From contig NZ_BCRO01000027.1 in NCBI RefSeq assembly GCF_001552635.1, positions 124,001 through 188,000 of the forward strand: a DNA stretch of 64,000 bases, in the 5' to 3' direction. How positions within the stretch are numbered: position 1 is the first letter of the stretch; every line of letters starts with the position of its first letter. This document shows, piece by piece, positions 8,402-16,740 of this stretch. The stretch comes from Actinomadura hibisca NBRC 15177 (GTDB lineage: Bacteria > Actinomycetota > Actinomycetes > Streptosporangiales > Streptosporangiaceae). Below the pieces are notes generated by a model, which ran no database searches, was not told the origin of the DNA, and saw only the letters and a program-made list of their open reading frames with translations. The position numbers were made by a program, and so were the translations under genes.

Positions 8402-9306
8402 TGCTGCACTCCGCGGTCCCCGCCGCCGACAAGCGACGAGCCCTGCGCGCTGGCCTGGCTTCGGGGGATCTGGTGCGGATGCCCGGCGCGTTCAGCCCGC
8501 TGACCGCGATGGCGATCGCCCGCGCGGGCTTCGAAGGTGTCTACGTCTCCGGCGCGGTCGTCGCGGCCGACCTGGGACTGCCCGACATCGGGCTGACCAC
8601 GCTCACCGAGGTCGCCGGCCGCGCCCAGGCCATCGCTCGCGCCACCGACCTGCCGACCCTGGTGGACGCCGACACCGGCTTCGGTGAACCCCTCAACACC
8701 GCCCGCACCGTCCAGATCCTGGAGGACGCGGGGATCGCGGGCTGCCACATCGAAGACCAGGTCAACCCCAAGCGCTGCGGCCACCTGGACGGCAAGTCCG
8801 TCGTCGGCCTGCCCGAGGCGGTGCGCCGCGTCCGCGCCGCGGCCGACGCCCGCCGTGACCCCGGCTTCGTCGTCTGCGCCCGTACCGACGTGCGCGGCAC
8901 CGACGGACTGGGCGCGGCCATCGACCGGGCCAAGGCCCTGGTCGACGCCGGAGCCGACATGATCTTTCCCGAGGCGCTGGCCAACGCCGCCGAGTTCGCG
9001 GCCCTACGCGAAGCGGTGGACGTGCCGCTGCTGGCCAACATGACCGAGTTCGGCAAGTCCACGCTGCTCACCGCCGGCACCCTGCGCGACATCGGCGTCA
9101 ACGCCGTCATCTACCCGGTGACGCTGCTGCGGCTGGCGATGGGCGCCGTCACCCGCGCCCTGGAGACGATCACCGCCGACGGCACCCAGGCCGCCCTCGT
9201 CAGCGACATGCAGACCCGCGCCGAGCTGTACGACCTGCTCGGCTACGCCGACTACGCCAAGTTCGACACCACCGTCTTCAGCCACCAGTACCGGGAGCAG
9301 CCGTGA
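8401..9306 (+). CDS. prpB: 2-methylisocitrate lyase
   Basis: A 301-residue member of the isocitrate lyase/PEP mutase superfamily that cleaves 2-methylisocitrate to pyruvate and succinate. The active-site segment KRCGH is at residues 124-128, the metal-binding DADTGFGEP at 89-97, and HIEDQV precedes the catalytic loop. It overlaps prpD by one base and prpC by four, so the three are translated together. Confidence 0.95.
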   Translation: MLHSAVPAADKRRALRAGLASGDLVRMPGAFSPLTAMAIARAGFEGVYVSGAVVAADLGLPDIGLTTLTEVAGRAQAIARATDLPTLVDADTGFGEPLNTARTVQILEDAGIAGCHIEDQVNPKRCGHLDGKSVVGLPEAVRRVRAAADARRDPGFVVCARTDVRGTDGLGAAIDRAKALVDAGADMIFPEALANAAEFAALREAVDVPLLANMTEFGKSTLLTAGTLRDIGVNAVIYPVTLLRLAMGAVTRALETITADGTQAALVSDMQTRAELYDLLGYADYAKFDTTVFSHQYREQP

Positions 9307-10442
9307 CCACGCAGACGATCAGCAAGGGACTGGCGGGCGTCGTCGCCGACACCACCGCGATCTCCATGGTGAACCCCGACAGCAACTCGCTCACCTACCG
9401 CGGGTACCCCGTTCAGGAACTGGCCGCGTCCTGCTCCTTCGAGGAGGTCGCCCACCTGCTGTGGCACGGCGAGCTGCCCGACGCCGGGCGCCTGCGCGAG
9501 TTCCAGGCCGCCGAGCGCGCCCGCCGCGACCTGTCGCGCTCCACCCAGGACGTGCTGGCGAAGATCCCGCAGAGCTGCCATCCGATGGACGTGCTGCGCA
9601 CCGCCGTCAGCCACCTGGGCTCGGAGGACCCCGCCGAGGACGACCCGGACGCCAACGCCCGCGCCTCGCTGGATCTGCTGGCCAAGCTGCCCGCCGTGGT
9701 GGCCCTGGACCAGCGCCGCCGCCGCGGGCTGCCGCCCATCGCCCCCGACCCGGGCCTCGGCTACGCCGCCAACTTCTTCCACATGACCTTCGGCGCGGTA
9801 CCCGCCCCCGAGGTCGTGCGGGCCTTCGAGGTCTCGCTGATCCTGTACGCCGAGCACAGCTTCAACGCCTCCACCTTCACCGCACGCGTGGTCACCTCGA
9901 CGCTGTCGGACCTGTACAGCGCGGTCACCGCCGCGATCGGCGCGCTGAAGGGCCCCCTGCACGGTGGCGCCAACGAGGCCGTGATGCACATGCTCACCGA
10001 GATCGAGGACCCGGCCCGCGCCGCCGGATGGCTCGACGAAGCCCTTGCGTCCAAGCGGAAGATCATGGGCTTCGGGCACCGCGTCTACAAGCGCGGCGAC
10101 TCCCGCGTCCCCACCATGGAGACCGCGCTGCGCGACCTGGCCGCCCACCACGACGCCGACCGGCTCATGGCCCTGTACGACGCGCTGCGCGACGCCATGA
10201 TCGAGCGCAAGGGCATCCATCCCAACCTGGACTACCCGACCGGCCCCGCCTACCACCTGATGGGCTTCGACATTCCCACCTTCACCCCGATCTTCGTCAT
10301 GGCGCGCATCACGGGCTGGACCGCCCACATCACCGAGCAGCTCACCGCCAACTCCCTGATCCGCCCGCTCAGCGCCTATGCGGGGCCCGATGAGCGGCAC
10401 GTCCCCGGCCCCACCGCCCGCCTGGCCTCGCTGGGCTCCTGA
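9303..10442 (+). CDS. prpC: 2-methylcitrate synthase
   Basis: A 379-residue citrate-synthase-family enzyme that condenses propionyl-CoA with oxaloacetate. The catalytic triad is visible: His220 in GPLHGGANEAV, His259 in GFGHRVYKRGD, and Asp310 in NLDYPTGPAY. N-terminal segment GLAGVVADTTAISMVNPDSN and length fit methylcitrate rather than Gram-negative citrate synthase. The GTG start overlaps the prpB stop. With prpD and prpB this disposes of propionyl-CoA without cobalamin. Confidence 0.95.
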   Translation: MTTQTISKGLAGVVADTTAISMVNPDSNSLTYRGYPVQELAASCSFEEVAHLLWHGELPDAGRLREFQAAERARRDLSRSTQDVLAKIPQSCHPMDVLRTAVSHLGSEDPAEDDPDANARASLDLLAKLPAVVALDQRRRRGLPPIAPDPGLGYAANFFHMTFGAVPAPEVVRAFEVSLILYAEHSFNASTFTARVVTSTLSDLYSAVTAAIGALKGPLHGGANEAVMHMLTEIEDPARAAGWLDEALASKRKIMGFGHRVYKRGDSRVPTMETALRDLAAHHDADRLMALYDALRDAMIERKGIHPNLDYPTGPAYHLMGFDIPTFTPIFVMARITGWTAHITEQLTANSLIRPLSAYAGPDERHVPGPTARLASLGS

Positions 10443-10523
10443 CGCCGGGCGTCCGGCGGGCACCGGGGGGACGGGCGTCCCGGCGGATCGGTCGTCTCGT
10501 TACGGCAATTCCGCGAAACGCTC

Positions 10524-10559
10524 CGGACCGGTGGTCACGATCACGTGGCCACCGGTCCG
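10524..10559 (+). terminator. Terminator hairpin after prpC
   Basis: A 16-bp stem, CGGACCGGTGGTCACG against CGTGGCCACCGGTCCG, with one G-U pair and a four-base loop, lies 80 bp beyond the prpC stop. It separates the prp operon from the riboswitch-led operon that follows on the same strand. Confidence 0.75.
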
Positions 10560-10614
10560 AGGTATTTGCCGAGTATCGGCTGTGGACTTACTTGGACGTC
10601 AAAGTATAGAGTCG

Positions 10615-10775
10615 TGAACAACGCTTGCGGTGCAGGGAAGCCGGTGTGAGTCCGGCACGGTCCCGCCACTGTGACCGGAAAGTGCGTCCGGCGATGAAAG
10701 GCCACTGGTGAAAGCCGGGAAGGCCGCCGGACGTGCGGTGATCCGGGAGTCAGGATACCGGCCGCAAGGATGTCC
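10615..10775 (+). promoter_or_regulatory. Cobalamin riboswitch ahead of the valine-degradation operon
   Basis: All sequence landmarks of an AdoCbl-class riboswitch are present in order. GGGAAGCCGGTGTGAGTCCG and the following CACGGTCCCGCCACTGTGA form the conserved core, and the B12 box GAGTCAGGATACCGGCC lies near 10748-10764. A possible -10 (TATAGA) at 10605-10610 precedes it. The next gene on the strand is mmsA, starting about 210 bp beyond the aptamer. Cobalamin riboswitches normally switch genes off when B12 is plentiful. A small hairpin (CGCGTT/AACGCG, 10868-10883) in the leader could take part in expression control. Confidence 0.93.
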
Positions 10776-10806
10776 GTGCAGTCCACGAGGATGGAGATGC
10801 CGAACC

Positions 10807-10851
10807 ATGAGCGAGGCCGCCGCATGCCCTCACCCACCCGGAAGTGGCTGA
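10807..10851 (+). CDS. Possible 14-codon leader ORF downstream of the riboswitch
   Basis: An ATG preceded by a GGAG-like sequence opens MSEAAACPHPPGSG and a stop, between the aptamer and mmsA. It may be a regulatory leader peptide or chance. Its ribosome binding region is the kind of target a riboswitch would sequester. No homologue is recognised. Confidence 0.25.
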   Translation: MSEAAACPHPPGSG

Positions 10852-10983
10852 CCCAGGTCTGTCCGGGCGCGTTCCGAAACGCGTGATCCGCTGACCTGAT
10901 CAATGCTGGAAACGGCTGTGCATTTCTTGTGCCGCCGCATTCCGTCATGCCCTGATAGGGCTTTTATTTCGGAGACAGAGGTC

Positions 10984-12498
10984 ATGAGAGTTCGAGAAGT
11001 CACCCATTTCATCGGCGGCCGGAACGTCCCAGGAATGTCCGGGCGGTTCGGGGATGTCCACGACCCCTCCACCGGCGCTGTCCAGGCGCGGGTGCCGTTG
11101 GCAGGCCGCGCCGAGACCGAGGCCGCGATCTCCGACGCCGTCCGCGCCCAGCAGAAGTGGGCCGAGCGAAGCCCGCAGAGCCGCGCCCGTGTCCTGTCCC
11201 GCTTCCTCCAGCTCATGGAGGCAGAACGCGAACCATTGGCGCGGCTGCTGTCGGCCGAGCACGGCAAGACCGTCGCCGACGCTCACGGGGACCTGCAACG
11301 CGGCCTGGAGGTCGTGGAGTTCGCCATCGGCATCCCGCACCTGCTCAAGGGAGAGTTCTCCGACAGCGTCGCGTCCGGGGTCGACGTGCACTCGATGCGC
11401 GCCCCGCTCGGTGTGATCGCCGGGATCACGCCCTTCAACTTCCCCGCCATGATCCCGCTGTGGCAGGCCGCCCCCGCGATCGCCTGCGGCAACGCCTTCG
11501 TGCTCAAACCGTCCGAGCGCGATCCGTCGGTGCCCGTTCGGCTGGCCGAGCTGCTCCTGGCGGCGGGACTGCCGCCAGGTGTGTTCAACGTCGTGCACGG
11601 CGACCGGGAGACCGTCGAGACGATCCTGGACGACCCGCGCGTCCAGGCGGTCGGCTTCGTCGGCTCCACCGACGTCGCCGAGCGGGTGTACGCGCGCGCC
11701 ACCGCGGGCGGCAAGCGGGCCCAGTGCTTCGGCGGGGCCAAGAACCACCTGGTCGTCATGCCCGACGCCGACCTCGACCAGGCCGCCGACGCCCTGGTCG
11801 GCGCGGGCTACGGCTCGGCCGGAGAACGCTGCATGGCCGTGTCGGTCGCCGTGCCGGTCGGCGACGACACCGCCGACGCCCTGGTGGCCAAGCTCGCCGA
11901 ACGCATCGGGAAGCTGACCGTGGGCGCCGGAGACGACCCCGACGTCGACTTCGGTCCGCTGGTGTCGGCCGACGCGGTCAGCCGGGTCCGCGACTACCTC
12001 GACCTGGGCGTCGCCGAGGGTGCGGACCTGGTCGTGGACGGACGGGACCTGACGGTGCCCGGCCGTCCGGACGGCTTCTTCCTGGGGGCGTGCCTGTTCG
12101 ACCGGGTCACCCCCGACATGCGGATCTACCGTGAAGAGATCTTCGGGCCCGTGCTGTCGGTGGTGCGGGCCCCCGACTACGCCACGGCGCTGCGGCTGCC
12201 CGGCGAGCACGAGTACGGCAACGGTGTGTCGATCTTCACGCGGGACGGGGCGACCGCCCGCGACTTCGCCCGCCGCGTCGTCACCGGCATGGTCGGGGTC
12301 AACGTGCCCATCCCCGTGCCCGCCGCCCACCACACCTTCGGCGGCTGGAAGCGCTCGGCGTTCGGCGACCTGGGCCAGTACGGCACCGACTCGATCCGGT
12401 TCTGCACCCGGACCAAGACCGTCACCTCGCGCTGGCCGGCCCCAGCCGCTCGCGGGGTGGGGGAGGGCGCGTCGTTCACGATGCCGGTGCACCGGTGA
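10984..12498 (+). CDS. mmsA: Methylmalonate-semialdehyde dehydrogenase (CoA-acylating)
   Basis: A 504-residue aldehyde dehydrogenase that converts methylmalonate semialdehyde, NAD and CoA to propionyl-CoA, the last step of valine degradation. The catalytic Cys283 is in GSAGERCMAVSV, and ITPFNFPAMIPLWQ and LKPSERDPSVP are typical of MmsA. I chose the ATG after GGAGACAGAGG, giving MRVREVTHFIGG. A start 27 codons upstream would add an unmatched extension. First gene of a five-gene operon; its stop overlaps the next start by four bases. Its product feeds the adjacent methylcitrate cycle. Confidence 0.93.
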   Translation: MRVREVTHFIGGRNVPGMSGRFGDVHDPSTGAVQARVPLAGRAETEAAISDAVRAQQKWAERSPQSRARVLSRFLQLMEAEREPLARLLSAEHGKTVADAHGDLQRGLEVVEFAIGIPHLLKGEFSDSVASGVDVHSMRAPLGVIAGITPFNFPAMIPLWQAAPAIACGNAFVLKPSERDPSVPVRLAELLLAAGLPPGVFNVVHGDRETVETILDDPRVQAVGFVGSTDVAERVYARATAGGKRAQCFGGAKNHLVVMPDADLDQAADALVGAGYGSAGERCMAVSVAVPVGDDTADALVAKLAERIGKLTVGAGDDPDVDFGPLVSADAVSRVRDYLDLGVAEGADLVVDGRDLTVPGRPDGFFLGACLFDRVTPDMRIYREEIFGPVLSVVRAPDYATALRLPGEHEYGNGVSIFTRDGATARDFARRVVTGMVGVNVPIPVPAAHHTFGGWKRSAFGDLGQYGTDSIRFCTRTKTVTSRWPAPAARGVGEGASFTMPVHR

Positions 12499-13661
12499 CC
12501 GCCGGCACGGCCGTCGGCGCACCGGCCCTCACCGACGAACAACAGGCCCTGGCCCAGGCGGCACGCGACTTCGCCCGCGAACGGCTCGCCCCGCACGCCG
12601 TCGCCTGGGACCAGGCCAAGCACTTCCCCCTGGACACGTTGCGTGAGGCCGCCGCGATGGGCTTGGGCGGCGTCTACGTGGCCGAGGAGGCAGGCGGCTC
12701 CGGACTGTCACGGCTGGACGGCGTGCTGGTGTTCGAGGCGCTGGCCACCGGCTGCCCGTCCGTCGCCGCCTATCTGTCCATCCACAACATGGTCGCCTGG
12801 ATGGTCGACCGCTTCGGCGACGGCGCCCAGCGCGCCCGTTGGCTGCCCGGATTGTGCACGATGGCCGACCCGGCCTCCTACTGCCTGACCGAACCGTCGG
12901 CGGGCTCGGACGCCGCCGCGTTGCTGACCCGCGCTGTGCGCGACGGCGACGACTACCTCGTGACCGGCGTCAAACAGTTCATCTCCGGGGCCGGCGCCGC
13001 CGGACTGTACCTGGTCATGGCCCGCACCGGAGCGGACGGGCCGGGCGGGATCTCGGCGTTCATCGTGGAGCGCTCCGATCCCGGACTGTCCTTCGGCGCC
13101 GAGGAGACGAAGATGGGCTGGAACGCCCAGCCCACACGGCAGGTGCTGCTGGACGGGGTCCGGCTGCCCGCCGACCGCCGCATCGGCGCCGAGGGCGACG
13201 GGTTCCGCGTCGCGATGCACGGTCTGAACGGCGGACGCCTCGGCATCGCGGCCTGCTCGCTGGGCGGAGCGCAGGCGGCGCTGGAGGCCGCCACCGCCTA
13301 CCTGGCCGACCGCACGGCATTCGGCCACCGGTTGCTGGACGCCCAAGCCCTGCAGTTCCGGCTGGCGGACATGGCCATCGAACTGGAGGCCGCCCGCTCC
13401 CTGGTGTGGCGGGCCGCCGCGGCGCTGGACGCGGGCGACCCGCGAGCCCCGCAGATGTGCGCGATGGCCAAGCGGTTCGCCACCGACACCGGGCACAGCG
13501 TCGCCGACCGTGCGCTCCAGTTGCACGGCGGCTACGGCTACCTCACCGAGTACGGCATCGAGAAGATCGTCCGCGACCTGCGGGTGCACCGCATCCTGGA
13601 AGGGACCAACGAGATCATGAACGTGATCGTCGCACGCGAGCTGATGGGGACGGTCCGATGA
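12495..13661 (+). CDS. Acyl-CoA dehydrogenase, probable isobutyryl-CoA dehydrogenase
   Basis: A 388-residue FAD enzyme of the acyl-CoA dehydrogenase family. FAD and substrate segments YCLTEPSAGSDAA and FISGAGAAGLY are followed by the C-terminal signature LHGGYGYLTEYGIEKIVRD and RILEGTNEIMN, where Glu supplies the catalytic base. Family membership is clear. Substrate comes from context: between mmsA and a 3-hydroxyisobutyryl-CoA hydrolase, isobutyryl-CoA oxidation is the missing first step. GTG start overlapping mmsA. Confidence 0.92.
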   Translation: MTAGTAVGAPALTDEQQALAQAARDFARERLAPHAVAWDQAKHFPLDTLREAAAMGLGGVYVAEEAGGSGLSRLDGVLVFEALATGCPSVAAYLSIHNMVAWMVDRFGDGAQRARWLPGLCTMADPASYCLTEPSAGSDAAALLTRAVRDGDDYLVTGVKQFISGAGAAGLYLVMARTGADGPGGISAFIVERSDPGLSFGAEETKMGWNAQPTRQVLLDGVRLPADRRIGAEGDGFRVAMHGLNGGRLGIAACSLGGAQAALEAATAYLADRTAFGHRLLDAQALQFRLADMAIELEAARSLVWRAAAALDAGDPRAPQMCAMAKRFATDTGHSVADRALQLHGGYGYLTEYGIEKIVRDLRVHRILEGTNEIMNVIVARELMGTVR

Positions 13662-14734
13662 CGGCCCCCGCCGCCTTCGAGACCGAAGCACCGGTGCTGC
13701 TGCGCGTCCAGGGGACGCTGGGCCGCATCACACTGAACCGGCCGCGCGCGCTCAACGCCCTCACCCACCAGATGTGCCGGCAGATCCACGCCTCGCTGCG
13801 GGAGTGGGCCGCCGACGACACGGTGCAGGCGGTGCTCATCGACGGCGCGGGCCAGCGAGGACTGTGCGCCGGCGGCGACATCCGCGCCATCTACGAGGAC
13901 GCCAAGTCCGGCGGCGACGCCAGCGCCGCGTTCTGGCGCGACGAATACCTGCTCAACTCCTTCATCGCGCGCTACCCCAAGCCCTACGTCGCGCTCATGG
14001 ACGGGGTCGTGATGGGCGGCGGCGTGGGCGTCTCGGCGCACGGCGGCGTCCGGATCGTCACCGAGCGGTCGGCGGTCGCGATGCCCGAGACCGGCATCGG
14101 CTTCGTCCCCGACGTCGGCGGTACCCACCTGCTGGCCTCCGCCCCCGGCGAACTGGGCACGCACCTGGCGCTCACCGGGACGCGCATGACGGCCCGGGAC
14201 GCACTGCTGTGCGGGTTCGCCGACCACTTCGTCCCCTCCGGCCGGCTGCCCGCCCTCGTCGCCGACCTCGCCGCCGGGACCGGCGTCGGCGACGCCGTCG
14301 CCCGCCACGCCGGATCTGTGCCCGAAGGCGAGCTGGCGGCCCACCGCTCCTGGATCGACGCCGCCTACGCCGCCCCCACGGTTGAGGAGATCCTGGAGCG
14401 GCTGCGCGCGGGCGACGAGGCCGCGGCCAAGGCGGCGGCCCTGATCGGGGAACGGTCGCCGACCGCCCTCAAGGTGACCCTGCGCGCGCTGCGGCGGGCC
14501 CGCGGGCTCGGCACGCTGGAGGCGGTCCTGGACCAGGAATACCGCGTGTCGCTGGCAGCCCTCACCTCGCCGGACCTGGTCGAGGGCATCCGCGCCCAGA
14601 TCGTCGACAAGGACCACGCACCGCGCTGGACGCCGCCGACGCTCGCCGAGGTGACCGACGAGGCGGTGGAGCGCTTCTTCGCCCCGCTCGGCGACCGCGA
14701 ACTGGGCCTGGCAACAGCGGGAGGCCGACGATGA
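13658..14734 (+). CDS. 3-hydroxyisobutyryl-CoA hydrolase
   Basis: A 358-residue crotonase-fold protein, longer than ordinary enoyl-CoA hydratases and matching the 3-hydroxyisobutyryl-CoA hydrolase subgroup. It has the oxyanion-hole segment GLCAGGDIRAIYE and the hydrolase-specific PETGIGFVPDVGG, whose Glu is catalytic. The C-terminal half (SPTALKVTLRALRRARGLGT) is also characteristic. It releases 3-hydroxyisobutyrate for MmsB. ATGA overlaps join it to both neighbours. Confidence 0.92.
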   Translation: MTAPAAFETEAPVLLRVQGTLGRITLNRPRALNALTHQMCRQIHASLREWAADDTVQAVLIDGAGQRGLCAGGDIRAIYEDAKSGGDASAAFWRDEYLLNSFIARYPKPYVALMDGVVMGGGVGVSAHGGVRIVTERSAVAMPETGIGFVPDVGGTHLLASAPGELGTHLALTGTRMTARDALLCGFADHFVPSGRLPALVADLAAGTGVGDAVARHAGSVPEGELAAHRSWIDAAYAAPTVEEILERLRAGDEAAAKAAALIGERSPTALKVTLRALRRARGLGTLEAVLDQEYRVSLAALTSPDLVEGIRAQIVDKDHAPRWTPPTLAEVTDEAVERFFAPLGDRELGLATAGGRR

Positions 14735-15678
14735 CCACCGTCGCCGTTGTCGGACTGGGCAACATGGGCGGCCCGATGGCCACCGCCCTGGTCCGCGCCG
14801 GACACACCGTCCACGGCTTCGACCTCGCCCCGGAGGCGTGCCAGGAGGCCACCGAAGCGGGAGTGCGCGTCACCGGCACGCTCGCCGAGGCCGTGGCACG
14901 CGCCGAAGCCGTCATCACCATGCTCCCCGCCGGGCGGCACGTGCTGGACTGCTACCGGGGAGATAGCGGCGTCCTGGTCACAGCCGCCCCCGGCACCCTG
15001 CTCATCGACTGCTCCACCATCGACGTCGCCGACGCCCGCGCCGTGCACCGGGCCGCTGGTGAAGCGGGCTTCACCAGCCTGGACGCCCCGGTCTCCGGCG
15101 GGGTCGCCGGAGCCCGCGCCGCAGCGCTCACCTTCATGGCCGGCGGCTCCCCCGACGCCTTCGCCCGCGCCGAGCCGCTACTGGCGGCGATGGGACACCG
15201 GATCGTGCACTGCGGACCTGAGGGCGCTGGCCAGACCGCCAAGATCTGCAACAACATGATCCTGGGCGCCTCCATGATCGCAGTCAGCGAGGCGTTCGTG
15301 CTCGGCGAGCGCCTCGGGCTGAGCCACCAGGCGCTGTTCGACGTCGCCTCGGCCGCCTCCGGACGGTGCTGGGCGCTCACCGGCAACTGCCCGGTCCCCG
15401 GCCCGGTCCCTGGCAGCCCCGCCAACAACGACTACCGCCCTGGTTTCGCCACCGCGCTCATGGCCAAGGACCTGCGGATAGCCGCCAACGCCCTGGCCGA
15501 CACCGGCGTGAACGGAACGCTGGGCGCGCACGCGGCCGCCCTCTACGCCGCCCTCGCCGAAGGACCGAACGCCGAGCGGGACTTCTCCAGCATCGTCGAG
15601 GACGTCCGGAAACGGTCCCGCCCCCACCCACCCGCCGGACCCGGCTCCCTGTCCCGCACCACGAAGGAGACGACGTGA
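14731..15678 (+). CDS. mmsB: 3-hydroxyisobutyrate dehydrogenase
   Basis: A 315-residue beta-hydroxyacid dehydrogenase. The N-terminal NAD-binding Rossmann motif is [17 protein letters not shown], the substrate-binding [20 protein letters not shown] follows, and the catalytic Lys is in [15 protein letters not shown]. It oxidises 3-hydroxyisobutyrate to methylmalonate semialdehyde, the MmsA substrate. It overlaps both neighbours by four bases. The C-terminal tail after IVEDVRKR is longer than usual and Pro-rich. Confidence 0.93.
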   Translation: MTTVAVVGLGNMGGPMATALVRAGHTVHGFDLAPEACQEATEAGVRVTGTLAEAVARAEAVITMLPAGRHVLDCYRGDSGVLVTAAPGTLLIDCSTIDVADARAVHRAAGEAGFTSLDAPVSGGVAGARAAALTFMAGGSPDAFARAEPLLAAMGHRIVHCGPEGAGQTAKICNNMILGASMIAVSEAFVLGERLGLSHQALFDVASAASGRCWALTGNCPVPGPVPGSPANNDYRPGFATALMAKDLRIAANALADTGVNGTLGAHAAALYAALAEGPNAERDFSSIVEDVRKRSRPHPPAGPGSLSRTTKETT

Positions 15679-16451
15679 GCGACTACCAGACCATCAAGAC
15701 CGAACGGCACGGCCGGGTGGCGGTCATCACCCTGGACCGGCCCAAGGCCCTGAACGCCCTGAACCTGCAGCTGATGGAGGAGCTGATCGACGCCGCCACC
15801 GCGTTCGACCTCGACCCCGGCACCGGCTGCGTCGTCATCACCGGCTCCGACCGCGCCTTCGCAGCCGGAGCCGACATCAGGGAGATGCAGCCCCAGCAAT
15901 ACCCCGACGTGTACCTGGCTGACTGGTTCGGCGCCTGGGACCGGCTGGGCGACCTGCGCACCCCCACCCTGGCGGCCGTCGCCGGACACGCGCTGGGCGG
16001 CGGCTGCGAGCTGGCGATGCTGTGCGACGTGCTTGTCGCCGCCGACACCGCGCGCTTCGGCCAGCCCGAGATCAAACTCGGGGTCATCCCCGGCATCGGC
16101 GGCTCCCAGCGCCTCACCCGCGCCGTCGGCAAGGCCAAGGCGATGGACCTGTGCCTGACCGGCCGAACCATGGACGCCACCGAGGCCGAGCGCGCCGGAC
16201 TGGTGTCGCGCGTCGTGCCCGCGGCCGATCTGCGCACCATCGCGCTGGACACCGCCGCGGCCATCGCCGCGATGCCGGGCCCGGCGGCCATGATGGTCAA
16301 GGAGGCCGTCAACCGGGCCTTCGAGACCACCCTCGCCGAAGGCGTCCGCTTCGAGCGACGCCTGTTCCACGCCACCTTCGCCACCGCCGACCAGAAGGAA
16401 GGCATGGCGGCCTTCCTGGACAAGCGCGAGCCGAACTTCCAACGCGGCTGA
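15675..16451 (+). CDS. Enoyl-CoA hydratase (methacrylyl-CoA hydration likely)
   Basis: A 258-residue crotonase. The oxyanion-hole segments are [11 protein letters not shown] and [18 protein letters not shown], and both hydratase acids fall in the usual place (GGCELAM and the [17 protein letters not shown] loop). It is a standard short-chain enoyl-CoA hydratase by length. Context assigns methacrylyl-CoA, which completes the valine route encoded here. GTG start with AAGGAGA upstream, overlapping the mmsB stop. A strong terminator follows. Confidence 0.92.
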   Translation: MSDYQTIKTERHGRVAVITLDRPKALNALNLQLMEELIDAATAFDLDPGTGCVVITGSDRAFAAGADIREMQPQQYPDVYLADWFGAWDRLGDLRTPTLAAVAGHALGGGCELAMLCDVLVAADTARFGQPEIKLGVIPGIGGSQRLTRAVGKAKAMDLCLTGRTMDATEAERAGLVSRVVPAADLRTIALDTAAAIAAMPGPAAMMVKEAVNRAFETTLAEGVRFERRLFHATFATADQKEGMAAFLDKREPNFQRG

Positions 16452-16453
16452 GC

Positions 16454-16499
16454 CTGGACCTCCTCGGCGGACGCCCCTGCAACCGCCGAGGAGGTCCAG
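16454..16499 (+). terminator. Terminator after the valine-degradation operon
   Basis: A perfect 17-bp stem (CTGGACCTCCTCGGCGG and its complement) around a 12-base loop begins three bases past the hydratase stop. The remaining 240 bases up to the nrdA stop show no gene. Confidence 0.85.
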
Positions 16500-16740
16500 A
16501 ACGGTGGACGGTGAATTCCGTTCACCCGAGCCTGCGGCGACGAGGCAACCGAAACGGACCGCGCGGCTTGGGGGCATCCCTGACCCGCCTGACTGGAGAA
16601 CGAACGGTTTCGCTGAGCCGCGAGGAGACGGTGAGCTCGCGTGCCCCGCTCTATAACTTGACGGCTATCGGTGTCTCTGTCACAAGAGCACGGTAACCGG
16701 CGCATCCGATGGTCTCGGTGACGTGAATCGGTGAGTGGGG

